This document shows positions 49,801 to 60,500 of a stretch of DNA of 64,000 bases, piece after piece. Source of the DNA: Microstegium vimineum (Eukaryota > Streptophyta > Magnoliopsida > Poales > Poaceae); contig CM039131.1 of the NCBI GenBank assembly GCA_022036555.1, positions 32,452,455-32,516,454 on the forward strand, written 5' to 3'. Each line of letters begins with the position of its first letter. Position 1 is the first letter of the stretch. Under the pieces are notes generated by a model. The model saw only the letters and a program-made list of their open reading frames with translations, made no database searches and was not told the origin of the DNA. The position numbers and the translations under genes are program-made.

Positions 49801-51703
49801 CAGAGAGAAGATGTCAAGGTCACCTTTAGCTGAGGATCCAGTTTACCAGCAAGGGCTAACAAGAGCGTTGATTTCCCAGATGACGGTGGTCCCAGCAACA
49901 ATGTCATTCTTTCACCACATACAAAACAGGAAAACAACATCAGCAGTTGCCTATTACAAACTTCATAAATGAGTGCATGCAATCCTTGATCGACACAAAA
50001 GAATTCTGAAACAAATTATTTTGGTGCACAAAAAACGAGCTACAAGTTTCAAGTATAGTAGTACTACATTAAGGTTATTATTGCAACAGAAAAAAAAACA
50101 AAATGTTGGCATCAAAGGTGGAGAGATAACCACATGATCAAGATGAGTTGCATTAAATACCAGAGTATTAATTTAGCAGATCGGGACTAGTGTTTTTATA
50201 TTTGTATAGATATATAGATAGATGAGAAGTTGGAGCAGGGATACACAGTGATGACATATCAACTACCCCTAAGTGAGATAAGTTTCTAGTACATTAATTG
50301 TTCAAGAGGAGATAAGCTAGTGTCGTCAGCACATAACTGCACAATAGGCATGCAAATACATTTATTACCTTTTGTGCCTACATATATACTGATATATAAA
50401 TTTAAGTTCTGGAGTGTGAGATGTGTAAATTTGCATTCATATGGAGCCCTGCAATAATAAGAAGCGTTGTTTCTCACCTCCCAGGTTTAATAGCTCCACT
50501 AACATCATCCAGAATAGTGAGCTTGGTCTTCTTAGGACGAAAAAGATGGCAACATATTAGAAGCCTCTGCACCAAAATAAGATTAAAAAAATGCTACACA
50601 ATTGTCATGTAAATTATATATGGTATATATAGTGATAAATGAAAATGTTACAAGCTAGCTACACACCACATATATGTATTATACAGTGTACGGGATCGTT
50701 GATGCCTGCAACTGCAATTTGCATGCATCATCAAATGCGTCTGATCAACTCATACTAACTATAATGGGTATGTCAAAATTACTAGCAGTTGCATCTGGTA
50801 GCCGTAACTGCACGTGACAAGATTTAAGGAGCCCATAGCCTTCAAAAGGAAACTCTGGCAACAACGGATCATATAAGGCTAGTGCTGATCAGGCTCTGAG
50901 AGCCAAAAAGTCCTGAAGTGGACAGTTTAACCACATGATAACACGAAGCGCAGTCGCAATCGGAGCAACAAAACCGATGAGATGCACGCTTTGCCCTAAC
51001 CAACACGTAATTTCCAGCCACAGAAACAGCAAGCATGCATATGCATATTACCTCGGCAATGTCATGGACGTAGTTGAGGAGCGTTGGCAACGCCCTGCTG
51101 CCGTAGTGGACCTCCGTGGACACCGTCAGGTTGCGGAACCTCACCTCCACCCGTGGCACGTCCAGCCCCGCCCTTCATTCATCACGAGATAACCAAACAT
51201 GCATACAGTTGGAATCATCCATATTTAGTACTTCGGTCGAGTAATAAGTCGGCAAATCGATCCAACGGTTTAATTAGTGTATATGATGAGAAAACCAATT
51301 GAAGTACAAATCAAATCAAATCGATCGAATCGGAGCGAATTGAAGGAAGGGATCAGCTGCATTACGCGTCAAAGCGGGCCCTGATGCCGTGGAGGAGTTT
51401 GGCGTTATCGCAGTCGGCGGTGGCCAGCGCTCTCTGGAGCACGCGCTGGACGCCATGGTGGTCGAGCCTCCGCACGTCCACGACCTCGCCGCCGGCCTTC
51501 TCCTTCTCAGCACTACTGCTGCCGCCGCATCCTCCACCTCCGGTGCTTCCGCCACTGCCAGCAGGGTCGGGCACGACTATGGCGAGGTTGCGGCGCTGAG
51601 GGGAGGCGACCTGCTCGATGGCCGCCCAGAGCTGGTCGGCGTCGTTCTCCCCATTGACATCCACCGCCACGTCGGGTTGGACGGCGCCGCCGCTCGCCAT
51701 CAT
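39608..51703 (-). CDS. full-size ABCG (PDR-type) transporter, ABCG30/33/37 (PDR9)-like
   Basis: 24 exons join in frame to 1440 residues: 51703-51366, 51172-51052, 50566-50478, 49908-49824, 49665-49503, 48794-48718, 48640-48496, 47874-47573, 47495-47217, 46229-45913, 45824-45664, 45525-45422, 44832-44676, 44585-44493, 43893-43766, 43690-43358, 43279-42989, 42908-42825, 42578-42445, 42301-42074, 40976-40805, 40721-40634, 40517-40351, 39874-39608. Layout NBD1-TMD1-NBD2-TMD2 is normal for the family. NBD1 has Walker A GPPSSGKST, signature VSGGQKKR and Walker B LLMDEISTGLD. NBD2 has GSSGAGKTT, the PDR-type signature LSTEQRKR and LDEPTSGLD. The sequence around TSAYISQIDNHIGELTVRE is like AtABCG30/33/37; AtABCG37/PDR9 exports auxinic compounds and phenolics, but the substrate here is unknown. 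Plasma membrane location is expected. Intron 22 has a GC donor. All catalytic residues are present. Confidence 0.93.
39973..40236. mobile_element. Stowaway-like MITE in the last intron of the ABCG gene
   Basis: The left end 'tactctctccatcccaaattgtaagtc' and the right end 'gacttacaatttgggatggagggagta' are near-perfect inverted complements (about 40 bp), with TA at each edge. It lies wholly in intron 23 (39875-40350), so it does not alter the coding sequence. Confidence 0.9.
40632..40636 (-). other. non-canonical GC 5' splice site of ABCG intron 22
   Basis: Exon 22 ends ...AACATAG and the intron starts GCAAGT. This is the classical GC-AG intron consensus. Joining here keeps the frame (…NYERNIGKLLLY…). 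A GT alternative that keeps the frame is not seen nearby. Confidence 0.8.
46777..46835. repeat. (AT)n microsatellite in ABCG intron 9
   Basis: About 29 uninterrupted AT units within the intron between exons 9 and 10. Confidence 0.95.
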
Positions 51704-51846
51704 CGCCTCCGCCGCCGCCTCTGCGGCGCGCGATCTGAACTGAATCTGATCTGGAAAGTGCAGTACTACGCCTCTACGACTGTATGCGGCAGTGCAGGGT
51801 ATAGGTCGCGGATGAAAACAAGAGGCACACGGGTTCTGGTTGAGAG

Positions 51847-51856
51847 TATATATATG
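51847..51856 (-). promoter_or_regulatory. TATA box of the ABCG gene
   Basis: The minus strand reads CATATATATACTC about 145 bp upstream of the chosen ATG (51703). It argues against using the in-frame ATG at 51982, which lies upstream of the box. Confidence 0.6.
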
Positions 51857-52259
51857 TGAGAGTTGGATGCGGCAATGGGATCGGATCGGGGCGTGAAAGA
51901 TGTGAACGACGAGCACGGTGACACGGGGCCTTGCCGGCGGTGGAGGCGCGAGCGAGGGAGGTCGGTCGATGCCCTCTCGCATGCAGCGCTGGGTCCACCA
52001 CAGCCACAGAGACGAGGAGGCGGCCGCGGCGGCTGTTGGGACTTTGCATTATATCGAGATCAAGGGCAGGAGGATCCTAGTGACCATGCATGGCGCAGTG
52101 ATGAATGCTTGACGCTCGATCTTCAGTGTGATTCGGCACGCATGCAGTCCGCGCCTGCGTTGCGTGTGCCAACAAGCAACAAGTTGAATGCCCGCGAGAC
52201 CGTTTGGTTACGTTCAGCGTGGAATGGTTGCTGTGAGTTATGTGTTATAGCCTTATAGG

Positions 52260-52909
52260 TAAAAAAAATTGTAATATGTTTGGCTCCCTTGATAAGCAGT
52301 TGTAAAACGTCTCTGTTTTTTTTTGCGAGACCTGAATTGAAAATGACGATGCAATAGGTTGTATTGCATCAAACCTACTGTCAATGCAATAGTGTATGTT
52401 ACATCGAACCTAATATAGATGCAATAGTATATATTTTATCAAACATAATGTCGATGCGATATGCTCTATTGCACCGAACAATAGTCGATGCAATAGATGA
52501 TTCTTATTGCATTAAAATTATTAGATGTATTATTACATGAACATGATGTTGATGAAATAACCTTTTGCATCGCTCTATCTTGATGCAAGAACATCCGTGG
52601 CCAATGAAATAACGATCTCGCATCAACACGCTTTTGATGTGATAACCATATTGCATCTAACTATTCTGATGCAAGAGGCAACCGATGGCTGATACAATAG
52701 CGAGCCTCTCACATAGGTCACAACAAAACGATGTGATAGATCTTGCATCGGCTCGCATCAAACGCGATAGGCTATGGCATCAAGGTATGCGATACCAAGC
52801 AATTGTATCGATTTTGGTCCTCTTACATCAAAATAGTATTTGCTTTTGAGCTCATCTCTTAATAGTATGACCATCTCTGACCACACACTCTATTGTGTAG
52901 TATGATCGT
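52260..52909. repeat. degenerate short-period repeats (GATGCAATA theme)
   Basis: From about 52345 to 52830 the words GATGCAATA, TTGCATC and their complements recur every 30-40 bp, over a dozen times in both orientations. This is the pattern of subterminal binding repeats at a DNA-transposon end. No terminus was found on the left. Confidence 0.6.
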
Positions 52910-53190
52910 CACTACTAAAAAAATGATTTTAGAAGGCAACCTCTTTGACTAACGAAGGAGGACATATCTAGCGACCACCTCTGAAAATGGTCACGGGACC
53001 TTTAGGAAATTGTGCACCTCTGAAAAACATTTACTTCAAAAACATCGACTAACAAAGGTAATATCCTTAAGGCGCATGTCTCCATAAATAGATTTTCAGA
53101 GGTGGTCATTTTAAAATGTCTGTGTCCGAAAATTGCTATTAATGGGAGTGAACATTCTATGCATCTATCTCTAAAAATCAATTCTAAGAG
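52910..53190 (+). mobile_element. CACTA transposon end
   Basis: CACTACTAAAAAAATGATTT at 52910 is a typical CACTA terminus. Subterminal repeats follow ('ccacctctgaaaatggtca' at 52977 and its inverse 'ttttcagaggtggtcatttt' at 53094). The element continues rightward, probably including the repeats at 53520-54020. The far end was not identified. Confidence 0.65.
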
Positions 53191-53445
53191 AATCTCCAAG
53201 AGATTAGTTAAATTTATTGATTTTTACCCTCTAAAATAGATAATATTAGAGTACCCAACAGACTCTGTAAAACCAAAAGATGGATAGCTAGTGAGGTAGG
53301 TTATCTAAAAGTAGAGAGCGAATAGGATGAAATGAAAAATCACTAAATTTAAAGAGTCATTTACAGAGTTTGTTGGAGATATTTTTCCTTTAACAATAGT
53401 TAAATTTAATCTTAAAGAACGATTTAACTAGTCTCTTGGAGATGC
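53191..53445. mobile_element. hAT-type MITE with 8-bp target duplication, nested in CACTA sequence
   Basis: The inverted ends 'aatctccaagagattagttaaatt' and 'gatttaactagtctcttggagatgc' are flanked by an exact TCTAAGAG duplication (53183-53190 and 53446-53453). Confidence 0.8.
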
Positions 53446-53519
53446 TCTAAGAGACATGTATCTTAAGACGTCAGTCTCTATAAATAATTGATTTAAAAAT
53501 AATTTATAATCTTTGCATA

Positions 53520-54020
53520 CAAACTCTAATAAAGACAAAATTTATATCAAAATTATAGTCCACGACACGGTCTACACCTTTAGTTGAAACATTTTTTATT
53601 TAAAACAGTTTAGAGTCCCAAAAAAATATTTTAAGGTCATGTATTTTGAAATTTAAAATTCAAATTATTCAAAGAATCTTGGATATTGACATGGCTTGTA
53701 CCATAGTTGTAGTTTTCAACACAATCTACAACATTGTAGTTGAATAGTTTTCTATTTGAAGTTGTTTAGAGTTCCAAATATATATCATAATTTTATAGAA
53801 TCTGAAATTCAAAATATAGAATTTCTAAATGACCTTAAATATTTACATAGTTATCATCAAATTTATAGTGGCAGACCGAATCTACATTTTTTTGTTGATA
53901 AGTTTTAAATTTAATGTCTCAAATATTTATTTTGAGTTCACGTATTTTAGATTCAATTTTTGAAAAAAAAATCAAGCAATTTGGGATGGATACACAATCT
54001 GCACCAAAATTGTAGTGATG
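53520..54020. repeat. three to four imperfect units of about 160 bp
   Basis: The theme 'atcaaaattatagt...acac(g)(a)tctacac-ttagttga-a(c/g)-tttttatttaaa-...tttagagt-ccaaa' recurs near 53545, 53710 and 53860. It is non-coding and probably the interior of the CACTA element. Confidence 0.6.
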
Positions 54021-54032
54021 ACAAGAATTAAA

Positions 54033-54839
54033 GAGTAAAGTACACTAGAGGTCCTTAAACTTGTGTTCTTGTGTCATCCCGGTCCCTAAACTTGCAAATC
54101 GGTCGTTCAGGTCCTTAAACTTGTTCATCTGTGTCATTTCGGTCCCTAAACTTGTTTGGTTGTGTCATTCTGGTTCCTAAACTTGCAAATCGACCATTTA
54201 GGTCTTTAAATTTGTTCATCTATGTCATATCGGTCCCTAAACTTGTTTGGCTATGTCATTTTGGTCCAAACAGAACGATCCAAAAACTAGATATCAAAAA
54301 ATAATTCATAACGTTTTTCATATGAACTCGAATGAAGAAAAACTTTATATCAAAATTGTAACTCTCGATGTGATCTATAACTTTGTAGTTGAAAAGTTTT
54401 AAAAATAAAACTGTTTAGGCTACCAAAATATTAGTGTATGTTTATAGATTTAAAAATTTAAAATTTAAAATTAAATTTTCGGATACTAAATGATTTCAAA
54501 TAGAAAACTTTTCAACTATAAAGTTATAGATCACGTCGAGAGCTACAATTTTAATATAAAGTATGTATTCATTCAAGTTCATATGAAAAAGTTATGAATT
54601 ATTTTTTGATATCTAGTTTTTGGATCGTTCTGTTTGGACCAAAATGACATAGTCAAACAAGTTTAGGGACCGAGATGACATAGATGAACAAATTTAAAGA
54701 CTCAAATGGTCGATTTGTAAGTTTAGGAACCAGAATGACACAACTTGACAAGTTTGAGGACCTAAACGGTCGATTTGCGAGTTTAGGGTCCGGGATGACA
54801 CAAGACCGCAAGTTTAGGGACCGCTGGTGCACTTTACTC
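54033..54839. mobile_element. Mutator-type inverted-repeat MITE with 9-bp target duplication
   Basis: Two arms of about 350 bp (54033-54400 and 54480-54839) are inverted complements around a short loop, ends GAGTAAAGTACACTAGAGG and ...GGTGCACTTTACTC. An exact AGAATTAAA duplication flanks it (54024-54032 and 54840-54848), as expected for Mutator-type transposition. The phrase 'gtccctaaacttg...tgtgtcat' repeats four times inside each arm. A transcript would fold into a long hairpin. Confidence 0.88.
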
Positions 54840-54848
54840 AGAATTAAA

Positions 54849-55694
54849 ACTTTATAGTTAAAACTTTTCATTTGAGTCCATTTAGTAGTCAAACTATTCA
54901 ATGCAAGCGAAAGGGTCTTTAGCCGTATTACAACTTACGATACCCTCAATAACACTTTTGGTCTTGGGTTCGACTCTCGGTTGTGGCGAATATTTTAGAA
55001 TTTTTCGGTGTTATACATTCAGTGATAGGTAATGTTCTCGTTGACAGAGGTCGGACTCTCCATCTTCGTGTCGTCAACTAAGAACAAGGTTCTAGCGAAG
55101 AAGGACGTGACATATATCGTGTGCATAGAATGAATTTTGGCTTAGAAGAGGTGAAATCGTGGGGGCCACATCTCAATCCCGTGCCCTCGCCCCTCGCCGG
55201 GAGACAGTGTGTGGTACATTGTAAACTCCAAGAATCTACATACGACCCGTTTTCTTTTCATCGAAACATGTCCTAAGCATATATTTCTGCCGTTTATGAT
55301 ATTTATTTATTTATTTCATTAAAAAACAATTGTAAATTTTACAAATTTTCGGTAACTTTGGCATACAATTTATCCACGAACTTTTAATATTTACATTTTT
55401 TAAATATGGTACCAGAAATTTATTCTCTATGCAAACGAATCCAGTATATATATTGTAGTACCTGCATCCACTCGATTTATACATACACCCGGAGGCTCAC
55501 CGAGCGCCAGGATCTCGTACATACAAGAAACCGATTTTTTCCAACGAATAATGGACAGTACCAAAACTGTTTGTTCACAATTGTCCTCCTCTTATCTTAC
55601 AATATAAACAGAAAACGAACATAAATCTAATGAAAAAAATGTCAATCTTTTCTTTGAACTAATTAAAAAAATAAACTGCTTGGCTTGTCAGCAC
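54849..55694. other. intergenic, HMA5 3' flank
   Basis: No gene is seen. From 55290 to 55680 the sequence is AT-rich. Confidence 0.5.
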
Positions 55695-56262
55695 TCAGCG
55701 CCACGAGGCCGGCAGTTGGTTGTGGTGGTGATGGCAGTAGTAACCGTAATAACAAGAAGGGCAGTGATAATACGGCGGCGGTGCCACGACTGGGGGCTTC
55801 GGCTTCTCCTCAGGCTTCTTGTCCTTCACTTCCTCCACCTTCACGATGTCAGCGTGGCCGAGCTTCTTGCGCAGGCACGTGACGAGGACGACGGTGTCGA
55901 CGTCTACGCCGACCACCTCCAGCTGGTCCTTGCCGTTGCCGGTGATCTCCATCGAGCTCACCCCTGCAGATACATATTTGCACGCACGGGCCGGGGACCG
56001 TTAGAATTCCACACCGACAAAAAACCACAATGCGCAAGATCAGGGAAGTTCGCGTAGAATGCTTGCGTACCGTCGGCTCTGGCGACCAGCACCATGGCCT
56101 TGGCCCGGCTCTTCTCCGACGCCATGCTCACCTTGATCACGATCTTTTGCTGCAGAACAACGACGACGAGTGAGCACAAGAACACAGAGAGATGGAGAGC
56201 AGGGCAGAAGGAGAAGACTGAAACGGTAGGGTTGCCAGTTGCCAGTCATTAGTTACCTTCAT
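55695..56262 (-). CDS. HMA5: small HMA-domain protein without CaaX
   Basis: Three exons: 56257-56262 (ATGAAG), 56071-56149 (79 nt) and 55963-55695, giving 117 residues. The HMA domain covers residues 1 to about 70. The metal loop reads MASEKS, with no cysteine. A short VKDKKPEEKPK linker is followed by a Pro/Tyr/Cys/His-rich tail (four cysteines among CPSCYYGYYCHHHH and nearby), then a new end NQLPASWR without a CaaX box. The tail could bind metal even though the HMA loop is degenerate; this is inference. It is of the HMA1/HMA3 type (MK start, KPEEK-like linker) and lies on the far side of the ABCG gene, about 4 kb upstream of it, on the same strand. A TATA box is at 56478-56485. Confidence 0.9.
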
Positions 56263-56477
56263 GTCGTGTGTGTATACGCGCTGCTGCAGAGGCGAAGAGG
56301 AGCAGGGGAAGACAGCTGCGAGAGCCTGCGACAGGCTTGTGAAGAACTGATCGAGTTTAGTTAGGTCCCTGACTCCCTGCTGATCGCAGTTGTTCGCAGC
56401 TGGGGCGATCGAGAGCCGAAGAGAGAGCCGATGGATCGACTTGTGATTTTTGAAGGAGGTAGCCATGGCTAGAGCTC

Positions 56478-56485
56478 TTATATAA
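56478..56485 (-). promoter_or_regulatory. TATA box of HMA5
   Basis: The minus strand reads CTTATATAAGAGC about 215 bp upstream of the microexon ATG. The 12-bp core is palindromic. Confidence 0.6.
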
Positions 56486-56984
56486 GAGACGAAGACGCGA
56501 TGATCGAGCTGATGGAGCAGAGCAGAGTGAAGAACATTCATGGCAGGTGAGCCGTGAGCCTCGAACTCAGATAGACAAGTCCTCCTAGCTAACCGTGACC
56601 CGGTGACCGGCTGACGCGTTATCGAGGCTCGTCAGTCGTCGGATCAGATCGAATTCTAATCGAAAGACTTTTTGGTTAATATACAGTACGTAATAATTAA
56701 TTAAACAGAAAACGACGAGTTGACTTGCTCCGTGCCGGACTGCAGGGCCGGACCGGGCCGAACTCCAGTGCCAAGTAGCCTCAGTCAGGCGGGGGCCCAG
56801 CTAGCGGCGCGCTTCTCCGAAGCCGCGCAAACCGCGTGTCCCTAGTGTGTGTAACGAATCATCGATCAGTGCAGTGCAGCTACTGGTTGCCCGGTCCTGA
56901 ATCCTGATACTGATAGGCAGCGCAGTGCTGGCCCTGTCCATCCCTCGCGCGTTAAACGAAGCGGCGAGCAGGGTTTTTCTTTCC

Positions 56985-57160
56985 GAACCGGATCCGGTAA
57001 CCGCCGGGGAGCGGTCGGTTTGACCGGTTACCGGTCCAAACCGAACGGTTTGAATTTTGAATTCAAACCCCGCAGTGCAATCGGTTTTGAACCGGTAACC
57101 GGTCGGTTAGGGCCGGTTACCGACCAGTTTTAACGGTAACCGATCCAAACCGTCGGGTGG
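56985..57160. repeat. left subterminal repeats of the hAT element
   Basis: GGTAACC or GGTTACC words occur about six times in 150 bp, in both orientations. They match the cluster at 61390-61900. Confidence 0.8.
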
Positions 57161-57539
57161 GTTTTTTTTTTATTGAAAAAATCAATTTTTTTTGCATGAC
57201 CTTTATGCATAATGATGTAAATAGAACACACAATTCATGGAAAATAGTGTGATACAAATGGCCAACCCCACAATAATATCATAGTGATGCATTAGCCACA
57301 AATTCACGACGAAAATAACGTAGTTCACCGTTGCAACAACAACAAATCGTCCATGGAAATACCTCGTGTCGTAGACATGCGAACATCATGGTCACTACTC
57401 ACTGGCATTGCATATAAGGGAAGATCCCGTTTCGGCACCCCTCCTCATACTCCGTGGTAGACATTAGAGCGATACCGCGCGACTGTAGCCCGGCTTTGTA
57501 CTCTATCCATGATTGGCCCGTCCAATGAGCTGTGGTCTC

Positions 57540-60500
57540 TCATTCATGCACTAACATGTTGTAGAAATTCGGGTCTTGCCATTCGTAGACCCATCTAGTG
57601 GCCGGCTGCGTGCTGATGTCAGGAACGGGGTAGGTATAACCACCACCGTACGATGTATCACTGTACGAGGAAGATGAGTACTGTGGCGTGTCGTAACAGT
57701 CCGTCGGGTCGTACGCTCTCCTCTGCGATTCCGGCTGCCCATGGTCGCGGTCCTGAGTAGCATGTGTGAAGTCCGTCTCGCCTGCAGCCGACCATAATTA
57801 GTACTAGTGAATAAGCATAGACATTAAAAAAAATGTCTGTAACAATCCATACCTATGAAACGAAGTCCACCAGCATCACCAGCACCACTACCACCAGCAC
57901 CATCTGCAGAACCCCCAGCCCCACCACCACCAACAACAACAGCAGCTCCAGGGTCGTCGTCACCACTATGACCGTCTCCACTGTCAGTTGCTGAGCTGCT
58001 GTGATCGGACTCCTGGTACCGTGGACTTTGCTCACCCTCCTCGCCATCATCTGTCGAATCATCGCTGGTGACAGGTTGTTGCACTCGCTTCCCCTTTTTT
58101 TCTGGCTAGGTCTCGTCTAGTATTTTCTTTTCCCAAGATGCGTGTCACCCACATGTCTACGGGCCCAATCACTGATGGGCCCAAGATCGTCAGGGTCCAC
58201 TTGGTCTCTGTCATCACAAAGAATGAATCATATTATTAAAAGTATGGTTCGTTAGTGGCTAACAAAGTACATCAACGTACCTCACGATATGGGACAGAAG
58301 AGGGATGTCCGTTTCTTCATCCTCTTCGTCGAGAACTGGAGCCTGGTTGGATCTGTCATACTCCATCCAGTCTCGAACCGGATTATCCCTTTCGTAAAAG
58401 GATATCTGCGTAAACTGGTCAATGAAGTCTTCTTCCTCACGCCTAGGTGGTCCGGATGCATCCGCGAGTCGCAGCCGAAGGTTGTAGTTCACATACACTA
58501 GCTTGTTCAGTTTTTTGTGGGACAAGCGATTCCGAACCTTCATGTGCACCAAAGCAAATGTACTCCAGTTGCGCTCGCATCCACTGGAGGATACACACTG
58601 TGCAACAAGCCTCAGCGCAAGATTTTGCAGATTTAGAGTGCTCGTGCCAAACAGCATCCACCATTGAGCTGCAAGTGGAACCCATTATGTTAGGTACGCG
58701 CTGAAAAAGACAAAAAAAATGAGTTCAAAAGTACTCTTATATGGGGTTGTCTTGGGGTCCGTGGCCATTTTAATGGCCAGCTCGCTGCCAAACTCCCCAA
58801 GGTGTATGCGGAATGATTGTGCCTCCTGTAATGCCAAGACAGCGGAGTGCACATCCGTCATTTTCCCAAATGCTTCCTTGAGGCCAGCAAACATTTGCGG
58901 AGTTGGATTGTAACGGTATACAAGCCTTGGGTTGAGTACAACAGCTGCAACATACGATGCACGATAAATTAGCAAATGATAAATACTCAATATGTAGAGA
59001 TATGGATTTTAACAATGGTTGTGATTGCACCTGGGCCCACATGCGTGCCTTGGTACACGTCCGCAATCCTGGCATCCATGATAGCCTTGTAGTCATGCCA
59101 TGTTGAGACATTTGTTCCAAAGAAGGCCTTCATCTCATTTTTGCACTGTTGGAAGTTGTAGACAACCTCACACAGGTTAGGTCGCCTATCCTGATCAGCG
59201 AACCGAAGGAACCTGTAAATTGGTGCCACTGAATCGATGATGTATTTGAGTGTGTCCCACCACTGTATGCTAGACAGCCTTGCGTGAGCAAAATGACCTT
59301 CCTCGGATTTTCCCCACCTGCTATGCAAGAACTCGGAAGATCCCATCCACTGCATAAAACGATCACGCTTCCGATGGAAGCTCTCCATGAACATGTAGTT
59401 GGTCCCAAACCTAGTGGCATTCCATTTGACCAACTCACCACCAATGGCTTTCCTCATCATTGCATTCAACTGGTCATGGTTGTGCAGCCAAGCTGAAATG
59501 CGCTTGCATGTTGAGATCATACCTGTATGCTCCGGCCTTTTACCAATGTCCTTCAGCATCAGGTTGATGGTGTGTGCAAGGCAAGGTGTCCAAACAATAT
59601 GCTTGTACTCATCGTTCAATCTCTGGCATGCTCTCTTGAAGTTGGCGCCGTTGTCCGTGACGATATGCATGACATGCTCAGCACCTATCTCCTCAACCAC
59701 CTTGCGAATCAGCTGCAAAGGTAGGCACAACATTTAGTGGAACCGAGAAAACATAGTGCATGTGAACTGGCATAATATTTTGGACGTACCCCCAACAAAT
59801 AAGATGAATCTTGGCTCCTGCTCGTCGCATCAACTGACTTGTGGAACCACATGACGCCATTGCAATAGATCAAAAAATTGATGACGTTCATTCTTGTCGG
59901 GCCCGTCCACGAATCACACATCAACGTGACCCCAAACAAGGGCCACTCCTCCTTAAACTTTGCGTACCGGAACTGCAGGTCCTTCTCGTTATGATCGAGG
60001 TACTTCCCGTCTATATCCTTTCCACTGGGTGACGCGATGCCTTCACCTGCAATCGTAAGCGAATCATGAGAATAGAGAAATATACGTAATGAATTGAAGT
60101 CTACAAGTATATGTACTTACCCCACTTCTGCGTCTCCCTGGCCGCACTAACAAAGTATGGATTGTCCGCCTGTTTCCCGGGGATTCCTGCAGTATGGAAA
60201 AACTTTCCCCAAGCTTTCCCAATTGCGTCCTTCGCGGTCCTTCCCCTCTGCGTCCATGACCCTGTATCAATCCGTGTCTGCTGGAGTCCACCCCTCGTAC
60301 TGGCTGCCAAGTTGTAGTCCTCCACCACCGCAGGGGTCTGCCTCTGTGAACTAGACCTCCGAAACATCCTCTGCAAAGGATTGCCCCCCTGCGAAGCAGT
60401 ACCACTACCACTGCCACCTCCACGCTCGTAAGCGCCTCCTCTCCGTTGCATCCCCTCCTGGTACTCATATTCTGCTCTGGACTGATTCATGGCTGCCTGC

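Noticed and set aside
51704..51982. In-frame upstream ATG as start of the ABCG protein
   Set aside because: A TATA box lies between the two ATGs. MMASGG at 51703 gives a normal-length N-terminus for the family.
51774..52258. Plus- and minus-strand frames upstream of the ABCG start
   Set aside because: GC-rich promoter and leader DNA; no domain and no conserved start.
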